Origin: Sulfotelmatobacter sp049792875
GTDB taxonomy: Bacteria > Acidobacteriota > Terriglobia > Terriglobales > Acidobacteriaceae
Reading direction: 5' to 3'
DNA length: 39,090 bases
Assembly (NCBI GenBank): GCA_049792875.1
Contig: JBARBI010000337.1
Location: 1 to 39,090, forward strand
Every line of letters begins with the position of its first letter. Within the stretch, counting starts at the first letter, position 1. Both the position numbers and the translations under genes were made by a program. Below are positions 16,161 to 23,900 of this stretch, piece after piece. The notes beneath the pieces were generated by a model that was given only the letters and a program-made list of their open reading frames with translations, was not told the origin of the DNA and did no database searches.

Positions 16161-16762
16161 CGAAGAGCCGTTGCTCAAGGCCCAAGAAAAAACCGCTGCT
16201 CTAGGCCATTACACTCAGAACATCAATGAGATTTGGCGCCAGTCTGCGCTGAAGCAGCGGTTTCGATCTCTACGCAACCGGTATGCCACGAGACGGTCGC
16301 AGGGGGAGACGTTGAAGGTACTGGCGTTCACGAATGAACTGCTCGAATTTCGGCAGCATGCGAATTCCTCCAGACAAGGGGTCAAACACCCCTGTGAAAC
16401 GTCGCCTGTAAAACTCAGTCTACCGCGTCCGAGCTGTTTCGCAAAATCGCGCGGAGCTATACGAGATGACATTTCTCCCATCTCGGCGGCTCCTCCCTGC
16501 GTCCTCTCTCCGTGGAACCCAACACGCATTGGATAACTGGTCCCGCCGACGCTGATCGTGCCTCTCTCGGCATCTGAGCGGCAGAGCGGTGTGGCTCTAA
16601 GTGGCGGCGCGGGGGGTCGCCCGGTCACTGCCAGGGTAGGGCGCAGAGTTGGTGGCTCACCTGCGACATTTACCTGTGATCCTTACCTGCCTTACGGGTA
16701 CAAAAACCCAAAAGACGGTCCTCTGGGCGCTGTAAGTTGTTGGATTTCTTAATACGGGCTAA
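16161..16762. other. Right end of the island, no recognisable gene
   Basis: About 600 bp follow the kinase stop. Open frames on both strands are shadows or debris without family resemblance. The final part holds TTACCTGTG (16670-16678) and a partial copy TTACCTG (16683-16689), matching the putative arm sites at the left end. Confidence 0.45.
16670..16689 (+). promoter_or_regulatory. Candidate integrase arm-type sites, right end
   Basis: TTACCTGTG at 16670-16678 and TTACCTG at 16683-16689, about 75-95 bp inside the right att copy and with the same spacing style as the left cluster. Confidence 0.5.
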
Positions 16763-16807
16763 ATGGCATGGAAGAGGTCGTCGGTTCGATCCCGACCAGG
16801 TCCACCA
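16763..16807 (+). repeat. Attachment site, distal copy (tRNA-Ala 3' fragment)
   Basis: An exact 45-bp copy of 9368-9412 (anticodon loop, T-arm and CCA end of tRNA-Ala). There is no acceptor 5' strand or D-arm, so it is not a tRNA gene. It marks the distal junction of the island. Confidence 0.88.
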
Positions 16808-16815
16808 AATCTCTC

Positions 16816-17319
16816 TCAAGGCCGGATCTCAATCGGCGTCCCGTCCGCCACCGCCTCCCAGATTTCATCGATCTCTTCGTTCGTGACCGCGATGCACCCG
16901 TCCGTCCAATCCTTGAGACGGTGAGACCCTCCCACCCAGCCGTAGCCCTTCGGCAGGCCATGTACGAACACATCTCCCCCTGGGGAGACTCCCTTCTGGC
17001 GCGCCTCAGCCCGGTCGTGAGCGTCGGGATACGAGATGTGGATCGACTTGTAAAATTGGCTGTGCGGGTTTCGAGAATCGAGAACGTAAAGCCCTTCGGG
17101 GGTCTTGTGATCACCCTGCCGCGTCTTCGGCCCGCGGGGATCTCCGCCCCAGGCAACCCTATACCTCCTGATTACTTTCCCCTGGCTGAGGAGTTGCAAC
17201 GTGCGCTCTTTCTTGAGGACCACAACGCGGTCAGCGTGCAATGGTTTGGTCGCTGTCTCCGTCAAACCCAGTCCGGACAATGCCAACACCGCAAAGCCAG
17301 TGAGAACCCGGATGCGCAT
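16816..17319 (-). CDS. Secreted L,D-transpeptidase (YkuD/ErfK family)
   Basis: A 167-aa protein with a signal peptide (MRIRVLTGFAVLALSGLGLT) and one YkuD domain. The start block (VVVLKKERTLQLL), the middle block TPEGLYVLDSRN, and the active site VFVHGLPKG (His120) with DWTDGCIAVTN (Cys142) are present; the classic SHGC is TDGC here, a frequent variant in small ErfK-like members. It should form or exchange 3-3 peptide cross-links or attach proteins to peptidoglycan in the periplasm. It lies just outside the island, ending 9 nt from the att copy, and is divergent from the M23 peptidase gene. Its promoter must lie in the 48 bp between the two genes or further upstream. Confidence 0.9.
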   Translation of the reverse strand: MRIRVLTGFAVLALSGLGLTETATKPLHADRVVVLKKERTLQLLSQGKVIRRYRVAWGGDPRGPKTRQGDHKTPEGLYVLDSRNPHSQFYKSIHISYPDAHDRAEARQKGVSPGGDVFVHGLPKGYGWVGGSHRLKDWTDGCIAVTNEEIDEIWEAVADGTPIEIRP

Positions 17320-17367
17320 GCCCCCTGATTATAGCGGCGTAATTCCACGCAGTGCTACGCTGTTAAG

Positions 17368-18363
17368 GTGAAGTCCTCAAATCGCAGACAGCTCATGTGG
17401 AGACAGCCGCCTCGGCTGTCCCGCCCGAGCCTGCCTCGAGCGAGCGCAGCGCGTCGCGCGGGCGAAGCCCAGCGCCTCCGCACGCGATCTGTTCGAGCCA
17501 TAGCAATCTGCGCGCTCGTTTTCTCGTACGCCACCCTTCCCGCCTCCGCCGCCGACTGGACCGTCCGCGCCCAACCGGCTCGCCTGCTCAACGGCGCTCC
17601 CGTGCTTTTTCAGGTGAAGCCTCCCGCCAAACTCGAGTCCCTCACAGGAACATGGCGCGCCCACCAACTCACCTTCAGTTACGATGCCTCCACAAAAATG
17701 TGGTTCACCTTGGCAGGCGTACCCTTCGACACCCCCCCGGGCAAGTACACGCTCGAACTAACCGGGGAACGGGCCACAACCAAAACTCCGTTAATCTTCA
17801 CGCGTACCTTCGCCGTCGCGCGCGCTCAATATCCTCAAATCAAAGTCGAGCTCACGGTGGAAAAGAAATTCACCGAGCCGAGCCCTGAGCAGCAACAGCA
17901 AATCGCAGAAGGCGTGAAGATCAAAGAGGACTACCTAAACCGCGTAACCCCAGCCCGTGAGTGGGACGGCAAATTCGCCGCCCCTGCCGATGCTGCCATC
18001 TCCGACGTCTACGGTTCGCAACGGATCTTCAACGGCAACGCCCAGCGTCCCCACTGGGGACTCGATTTCCGCGTCCCCGCCGGAACCCCGGTAGCGGCCA
18101 TGAATCAGGGTACCGTGTTGCTCGCGCGCTTCCTCTACTTTGAAGGCAATTGCATCGTCATCGACCACGGCCAGGGACTCCTCACTCTTTATTTCCATCT
18201 TTCCGAATTCAAAGTCAAGGAAGGAGACTCCGTAAAGCGTGGCCAGGAGATAGGCCTGAGTGGCGGGACCGGACGAGCAACCGGGCCCCATCTTCACGTA
18301 GCGGTTCGCTGGCAGGGCACCTATCTCGACCCCGCCCGCCTGATGCAGATGTCACTGCCCTGA
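17368..18363 (+). CDS. Secreted M23 (LytM-type) metallopeptidase
   Basis: A 331-aa protein with a GTG start at 17368. The C-terminal M23 domain (about 205-328) has complete zinc ligands: His229 and Asp233 in HWGLDF, and His308-x-His310 in GPHLHVAV. It cleaves peptide cross-links or regulates other amidases in the periplasm. The signal peptide is unusual: the hydrophobic core (AIAICALVFSYATLPASA, 45-61) is preceded by about 40 basic residues, and residues 10-36 are encoded by a palindromic repeat (17394-17470). An original N-terminus MKSSNRRQL seems to have been lengthened in frame by that insertion. A middle region (65-160) is an immunoglobulin-like beta stretch. Confidence 0.9.
   Translation: MKSSNRRQLMWRQPPRLSRPSLPRASAARRAGEAQRLRTRSVRAIAICALVFSYATLPASAADWTVRAQPARLLNGAPVLFQVKPPAKLESLTGTWRAHQLTFSYDASTKMWFTLAGVPFDTPPGKYTLELTGERATTKTPLIFTRTFAVARAQYPQIKVELTVEKKFTEPSPEQQQQIAEGVKIKEDYLNRVTPAREWDGKFAAPADAAISDVYGSQRIFNGNAQRPHWGLDFRVPAGTPVAAMNQGTVLLARFLYFEGNCIVIDHGQGLLTLYFHLSEFKVKEGDSVKRGQEIGLSGGTGRATGPHLHVAVRWQGTYLDPARLMQMSLP
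17394..17470. repeat. Palindromic repeat inside the M23 signal-peptide region
   Basis: GACAGCCG (17402-17409) and CGGCTGTC (17413-17420) around CCT, followed by a CGAGCGAGCGCAGCGC-type tail. It is related to 9165-9213. Confidence 0.7.
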
Positions 18364-18382
18364 ATCATCAATAGTCTTTGGA

Positions 18383-18424
18383 CGCTGGTGTTTGCGGGCT
18401 GGTGTTTGCGGGCTGGTGTTTGAT
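18383..18424. repeat. 14-bp tandem repeat, three copies
   Basis: The unit GGCTGGTGTTTGCG runs 18383-18396, 18397-18410 and 18411-18424, with small changes at the first base and in the last two bases. It lies 20 bp after the M23 stop. Confidence 0.85.
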
Positions 18425-18477
18425 TTTGGGTGTTCTGATTTTGATCTTCGCTGGGTCCCGACTTTGCCATGGGGTGG

Positions 18478-18533
18478 CGCAGCGCTTTCAGCGCTGCGAT
18501 CTCTCCCGCCCCCTTGGACGGGGCTTTAGCCCC
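18478..18533. repeat. Two palindromes after the sigma54-activator gene
   Basis: CGCAGCGC/GCGCTGCG (18478-18498) and GGGGCT/AGCCCC (18520-18533) lie within 60 bp of the activator stop codon, in the convergent gap. They could act as bidirectional transcript ends, though no T-run follows. Confidence 0.6.
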
Positions 18534-18538
18534 TGAGG

Positions 18539-20482
18539 CTACGCCGAAAACTTGCCCCGTCCCCGCAACACTTCCTGCAGGGCCCCTTTCAACCCCAGGT
18601 TCCGGATCAGCCGGTGCAGATAATTCGGATGCACCCCCAGAATCCCCGCCGCCTCCACATAATTCCCCCGTGTCTGTTCCACCGCGTCGACAATCAGTTG
18701 CTTCTTCAATTCCTTCACGCTCGCGTGATACTTCCCCTCATGCATCTCGGCCGCCGATTCCTGCTCCAGCAATGATTCCGGCAAATCCTCCAGCAACACC
18801 GCATCTGACGATCCCATGACCAGCGCCCGTTCAATCGCGTTCTCCAATTCGCGAACGTTGCCTGGCCACTCGTAGTTCACCAGGGCGGCCATGGCTTCGC
18901 GCGATACCGGCTTCGCCTTCACCTTACTTCGCTTCGCGTATTTCTGCACAAAATGCCGCGTCAGAATCGGAATGTCTTCCCGGCGCTCTCGCAGCGGGGG
19001 CATGGTCAACGTCAACACCGCCAGCCGGTAATACAGATCCTGGCGGAATTCTCCTTTGCGCACAGCTTCGTCCAAGTCGCGATTCGTGGCGGCAATTAGC
19101 CGGATGTCGACCTTGATGGAGTGTGTCCCACCCACGCGTTCAAATTCGCGCTCCTGCAACACCCGCAGCAGCTTCACCTGCAGTGCCGGAGCCAGTTCCC
19201 CGATCTCATCGAGGAACACCACGCCCCCGTCGGCAACTTCCAGACGTCCTTTCTTCTGCGCCGCCGCACCCGTGAATGCGCCGCGCTCATGCCCAAACAG
19301 ATCGCTTTCCAGCAGGGACTCCGGAATCGCTGCGCAGTTGATCGCCACGAATGGCTTGCTTCCCCTCGGACTGTTGCGATGCAGCGCCCGCGCCGCCAGT
19401 TCCTTGCCCGTTCCACTTTCGCCTTCGATCAGCACGGTCGATTCGCTGGGCGCGACCCTTGCCAGAAACTGAAAAATCTCCTTGATCCGCGCGCCTTCCC
19501 CCACCAGGCTCTGTTCCTGCCGGACCTCCGTGGTCAACCTCTGGTTTTCCTGCTCCAGCCATTGCAGTCGCCGAGCGTTGTCCAGCGCCACCGCGGAAAT
19601 CCCGGCAATCGCCGCCATCAGTTGTAGATGGTCTTCGTGAAAGCGGTTCGCGGCATTCGTGCTGTCCAGGTAAATGCACCCAATCACCCGCTGAAACACA
19701 GTCAACGGAACGCACAGCAGCGACCGCACTTCGGACGCCACGAGGCTCTCCACGTCGCGAAGCACGCCGCTGGAAGAAACGTCCACCCCCAGAAGCGCCA
19801 CATTCTCTTTCATCACTTGACGTGCAATCGTACGGCTCACGCGCACCAGTTGAGGCTGTCCCGCCTGCCGCGTCCGCGCATACAGGCAGCTAAATTCCTG
19901 ACCCGCGCCCTCCGCCAGAAGAATCGCGCCCCGGCCCGCTGGCACGACTTCAAAAATCAGATCCAGTAACTGCGCCTGCAATTCCTCCAGATCGCGGATC
20001 GCGTGCACGATCCGGCTGATCTTGAGCAGCCCACTCAAATTGCGCGCCACTTGGGAGGTCGCCGGCAGCTCTCGTAGCAGCCGGTCCGGCTGCAGGTAGA
20101 CCACTTCCCTGGGATGGATCAGCTTGGTCTCAGCGGTGGGAATACTTTCATCGAACTCAACCCGGCTGGCAGGAGCCACCTGGTCTTCGTCTTCCACCAG
20201 AAACAAGAACACCGAATCGCCTGTCGCGATCTCGTCTCCATGCCGCAACCACTGCTCCTTTACCGCCAGTCCATTGACCAGCGTCCCGTTGCGGCTGTCC
20301 AGATCCTTGATCTGAAACCGTCCGTCTTCTTCCCTCCGCAGCAGGCAGTGTTTGCGCGAGACCGACACATCCGCCACGGCCACCGCATTCGTCGGATCGC
20401 GGCCAAGGGCAGATTCCCCGTCGGGCAACGGAATGGTTGAGTCTTTTGAGGGTCCCGCTATTACCAAGAGTCTAGGCCGCAA
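18539..20482 (-). CDS. Sigma54-dependent transcriptional activator, FHA-GAF-AAA+-Fis
   Basis: A 647-aa enhancer-binding protein. An FHA domain (about 5-100; GR 27-28, SRKH 42-45, SRNGT 63-67) binds phosphothreonine and implies control by a Ser/Thr kinase. A GAF domain spans about 150-305. The AAA+ domain (about 325-555) has Walker A GESGTGKE (354-361), the sigma54 contact loop GAFTGA (401-406) and Walker B VVFLDEIGE (421-429), so it should remodel sigma54 polymerase. A Fis-type HTH lies near the C-terminus (NYVEAAGILGVHPNYLHRLI). The start is TTG at 20482 with GGGGAG 7 nt upstream. A sigma54-like promoter and candidate small RNA lie divergently 240 bp away and are the obvious candidate target. 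Confidence 0.94.
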   Translation of the reverse strand: MRPRLLVIAGPSKDSTIPLPDGESALGRDPTNAVAVADVSVSRKHCLLRREEDGRFQIKDLDSRNGTLVNGLAVKEQWLRHGDEIATGDSVFLFLVEDEDQVAPASRVEFDESIPTAETKLIHPREVVYLQPDRLLRELPATSQVARNLSGLLKISRIVHAIRDLEELQAQLLDLIFEVVPAGRGAILLAEGAGQEFSCLYARTRQAGQPQLVRVSRTIARQVMKENVALLGVDVSSSGVLRDVESLVASEVRSLLCVPLTVFQRVIGCIYLDSTNAANRFHEDHLQLMAAIAGISAVALDNARRLQWLEQENQRLTTEVRQEQSLVGEGARIKEIFQFLARVAPSESTVLIEGESGTGKELAARALHRNSPRGSKPFVAINCAAIPESLLESDLFGHERGAFTGAAAQKKGRLEVADGGVVFLDEIGELAPALQVKLLRVLQEREFERVGGTHSIKVDIRLIAATNRDLDEAVRKGEFRQDLYYRLAVLTLTMPPLRERREDIPILTRHFVQKYAKRSKVKAKPVSREAMAALVNYEWPGNVRELENAIERALVMGSSDAVLLEDLPESLLEQESAAEMHEGKYHASVKELKKQLIVDAVEQTRGNYVEAAGILGVHPNYLHRLIRNLGLKGALQEVLRGRGKFSA

Positions 20483-20580
20483 GCAGCGTCTCCCCGCACC
20501 GTGCAGAACTTATTATCACAGCGCCGTCCGAAATGCATGCCTAGACTGAGTCATTTCCGATATCCGAACGGCTAGTCCGA

Positions 20581-20596
20581 CTATCCGGTCAGATAG
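20581..20596. promoter_or_regulatory. Candidate upstream activator site
   Basis: CTATC-N6-GATAG inverted repeat about 120 bp before the sigma54-like promoter, inside a cluster of repeated ATCCG words (20558-20600). Position suits an enhancer site for the neighbouring activator; binding is inferred. Confidence 0.35.
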
Positions 20597-20717
20597 CATT
20601 TCGCAGATTCCCCGTCCTATGCGCGTCCCGCTCTGCCGGACCCAGAATCGTACTAACACACGGCAAATACGAGGGTTATCACATGACCCCGCAGGCCTTC
20701 GTTCCCGCCCCGGCCGA

Positions 20718-20734
20718 TTGGAATCCGGCATGCA
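20718..20734 (+). promoter_or_regulatory. Sigma54-like (-24/-12) promoter
   Basis: TTGG-N10-GCA: the GG at 20720-20721 and GC at 20732-20733 have the exact 10-bp spacing required of -24/-12 promoters. Flanking match to TGGCACG-N4-TTGCA is partial. It points rightward into the candidate RNA; start expected near 20745. Confidence 0.5.
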
Positions 20735-20744
20735 CTAATGGATA

Positions 20745-20850
20745 AAGCGGATGCTCGGCAAAGCGATGGGGGAAGCGCTTTCAAGCAGTACTGGCCGAGA
20801 TCGCTAGTCAGAAGCTCGGGGGACCCCCTCATCGGGCTTCTGACTTTTTT
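20745..20850 (+). ncRNA. Candidate small RNA with two hairpins
   Basis: About 105 nt between a sigma54-like promoter and a strong terminator, with no plus-strand gene to explain that terminator. A first structure nests AAAGCG/CGCTTT (20760-20765 with 20776-20781) inside CTCGGC/GCCGAG (20754-20759 with 20794-20799), exposing a GGGGGAAG loop. The second is the terminator hairpin with a G/C-rich loop. GGA triplets lie in both loops, as in CsrA/RsmA-binding RNAs, but that is speculation. A 55-codon frame (20738-20905) overlaps it; it has no ribosome-binding site and runs through the terminator. I do not recognise an Rfam family. Confidence 0.5.
20807..20850 (+). terminator. Strong rho-independent terminator
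   Basis: A 12-bp stem (20807-20818 with 20833-20844, one G-U pair) around a 14-nt loop, followed immediately by TTTTTT. The T-run is only on the plus-strand side, so it ends a rightward transcript and not the leftward lhr gene. Confidence 0.85.
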
Positions 20851-20945
20851 CTGTTTCGGGTGGCGCAGCGCCGCAATCAGGCTCCTCTTCATTTTCGGGA
20901 TTTAACGCCCTGAGGCACCGCAATTCACAGCGCACCAGAACCGCT

Positions 20946-23900
20946 CTAGCTGGCGGCCTCAGCCGCCACGCCTTGATCGGTCATACTCAGATTGGAGCCG
21001 GAAACTGCAATCCCATCCCGGTAACTCACCGTCCTGCCAGAGATCGCCGGTACTCTCTCCCCGGGCACCAGAATCCCAATCAGGTTCAACGGATCCGCTG
21101 CCGACAGCGTCAGCGTCTCCCCGCCCAACGGCAGGCCTCGCATCGCCCGCACCGATTCCACCGCCACCGGCAGGGCGAACTGTTCACCCAGAAATCCATC
21201 CACAAACCGCCCTCCGCGAATCTCTCCACGATCTTCCAGCCGCCGGAACCCCGCCAGCAACTCGCGCCACGGAGGCAGATTCGATTCCCGAGCTAGCAGA
21301 TCCCGAATCACGATTCCATACCGCCGCAGCAGCATCCAGCATGCTGCCTCGACGGCTCGCGGCCTCTCCGCCGCCACATCCGCATGTAACAGTGCCCACC
21401 GCCCCGTACTGTGCCGCGGACGCGTGCTGCGCCCGCCGCCCTGCCCCGCGCGTCGCTTGGGATCGATCAGGGCCCGCAGATTGTCGAACCCGTCGGCCGT
21501 CACCAGTCCCGCGGCAACCAACTCCCAAAGTCCCGTCTCAATCTCCGCCTTGAGCTTGCCCGTACCCCGCACAATGTCCGCGAAGAAGGAAGCTCCGCGC
21601 TGCCGTAAGAACTCAAGCACCTGCCGCGCCCCATGACTCAACCCACCGCTCGATGGGTGACCCACTTCTCCCTGTTTTTGGGAGAAAGCCTGCCCTGAGT
21701 TCGCCGATGGGCGGGGATTTTCGCGGGGAATCATCCAGTCCGCCTCTTCCCGCACGAAAAACGTAATCGGCGCAACACTGGTCGGGATCACCCGCCGCTG
21801 CCGGGGCGCGGGGGCTTCTCCGGATGCGCCGTTCCCGGCGTCCGCCCCTCCCGCTTCAATCGTCGCCGGATGCGGCGACAGCCTCCCCCACCCCACCGCT
21901 CCCGTCAGGCAAAGCTGATCCAGCCACTTCGGATCGTAGTCCACAATCCGGCGCGCCAACACTTGCCGTTCCCACGCGTTCGCCGGAATCTCAAATCCCT
22001 GCAATTGCTGGACGACCTCCATCGTTCCGCGCTCGCCCGCCACCTGCGTCCCCTGAGCCACATGCTGCCACCGCATCAGCCAGCGCATGAACACCGCCGC
22101 CGTAACCGGCTCAATCTGCTTCCGCAACATCCCCACCGTCAGCCGGTGAATCCGTGCCAACAACCTCCGCTCGCACCACTCGACCTCGTGTGGCACATTC
22201 AACCCGTGTGGCGCGGGCACTCCAGCCCGCGAGGCAGCACCCGTAAACCTCCCACGCAGAACAGTCCCGCTAGCCTCCATCCTCAACAGAGCCTTCTCCA
22301 TATCCGAAGCGGCAAGCCCCAGCGCCTCCCCAAGCTCTGAAGCGGTCGCTGGTCCCAAATGCGACATCCACCCCGTTACCAAGGTCAGCAAAACATCATC
22401 ACGCGAACTCTGCCCGTTCTCCACGTCAGCCAAACTCTGCTCAAACACAGCTGAAGGAAACAGTGTCACGAGACTCCGGGACCTCTCCGCCGCCACCCAG
22501 TAACGCCTCCCCTCTACCGAGGCGATCCCCGCGCGCCCCTCATGCACCAGCCGTTCGAAATAGTTTGTCCACCTACCCGTACCCACGTAGGGGCGGACGC
22601 ATTCGTCCGCCCGCTCGAGCGAAGCTGAGCTGTGCTCTTTAGGAGCGAATCCGCCGCCGGCAAAATCCGGTCGAACTTCGCTCGACTGGACGGCCGAGGG
22701 CGGCTCTCCCCACACAACCTGCACAGCGGGCGAAATCTCCTCGGGCAGCGCCACCAGCGTATGCAGCACATCATGCAACTCATCCGCATCCCGCACATCC
22801 GGCCAAGCCTCTTCCCGGACCAGCGCAATCGCGCCTGGATCCAATCCTCCCACTTCCTCCAGCACCGACTCCGGGAGCACTCGCCGCATCTCGACCGCAC
22901 GCGCCCGCCGTTCCTCCAGCGGCGCGTCATCCAGATACGCGTACGGATTCGCATTCAGAATCTCGTGCGAAAACTGCGACGGCACCGGAGTATCCACCGC
23001 GATCACCCGAATCTCCCCCGCAGCCATCCCCCGCAACAGCGTCTTCAGTCCCTCCACATCCATCGCTTCCGTGAGCACGTCCTTCATCACTTCGCCCACC
23101 AGCGGATGATCCGGAATCTTTCTCTCACCCTCGATGTTTTCGAAGCAAGCTGCCGCGTCTGGAAACACCGATGCCAGCAGATCATCCGACCGCATGCGTT
23201 GGATCTGTGGCGGGACCTTCTTGCCGTTCTGAAAACGCAGCAGCGCCAGCGCCCGGTTCGCATCCCACCGCCAGCGCGTGCCAAAGATGGGAGAATCCAG
23301 CGCCGCCTGCTCCAGAATCGGCTGCACGGTATCGGCCTGCAAAAAATGAAATACATCCCCCAGCGGAAAACTGTGCTGCTCGGCTAGCGCAATATTCAAT
23401 CCGTTGTCGGTCGCCGCCGCCTGCAGTTCGAAGTTGAACCCTACGCAAAATCTCTTCCGCAGGGAAAGGCCCCAGGCCTTGTTGATTCGCCCGCCAAACG
23501 GCGCGTGGATCACCAACTGCATCCCGCCACCCTCATCGAAGAAGCGCTCGGCGATCACAGTCGTCTGCGTTGGCACAGCTCCCAACACGGCCCGCCCCTG
23601 CAGCACGTATTCAATCATCTGCTCCGCGCCCGAGTCATCCAGTCCACACTCTTCTTTGAGCCACGAAACCGCCGCCGCCACTTCCGGTTGCGTCGCGGAA
23701 AATCCCACAGGAGAAGTCCGCAACAGCCGCTGGGAAATCTCTTCCCGCAACTCGCCCACGTGCGCCGACAACTCCTGCGTCCGCGACGGAGCCTCGCCCC
23801 GCCAGAAAGGAATCCCCGGCGGCGCACCGTGCGCGTCTTCCACCAGCATCCGCCCCGCCTTGGTCTCAATGCGCCGGATCCGCCACGAACTGTTCCCCAG

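Larger units (their letters stand above)
9413..16807. mobile_element. tRNA-Ala integrated genomic island (~7.4 kb)
   Basis: The segment is bounded by a 45-bp direct repeat of the tRNA-Ala 3' end. It contains, from the tRNA inward, integrase-arm-like TTACCTGTG repeats, a tyrosine-recombinase C-terminal remnant pointing toward the tRNA, degraded sequence, a secreted YVTN beta-propeller gene, a divergent ECF sigma factor and Ser/Thr kinase-TPR operon, and 600 bp of unassigned sequence before the second att copy. Because the integrase is truncated, the island is probably immobile alone. No phage structural, conjugation or replication genes are visible. Confidence 0.8.

Noticed and set aside
16215..16628. 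137-codon minus-strand ORF in the island right end
   Set aside because: Arg/Ser-rich, no start signal, no family resemblance; probably chance in GC-rich debris.
16763..16807. A second tRNA-Ala gene
   Set aside because: Only the 3' 45 nt are present; no D-arm or 5' acceptor strand, so it is an att copy.
20738..20905. 55-codon ORF over the candidate small RNA
   Set aside because: It has no ribosome-binding site, begins before the predicted transcript start, reads through the terminator stem and T-run, and its protein resembles nothing. Kept only as the alternative to the RNA.
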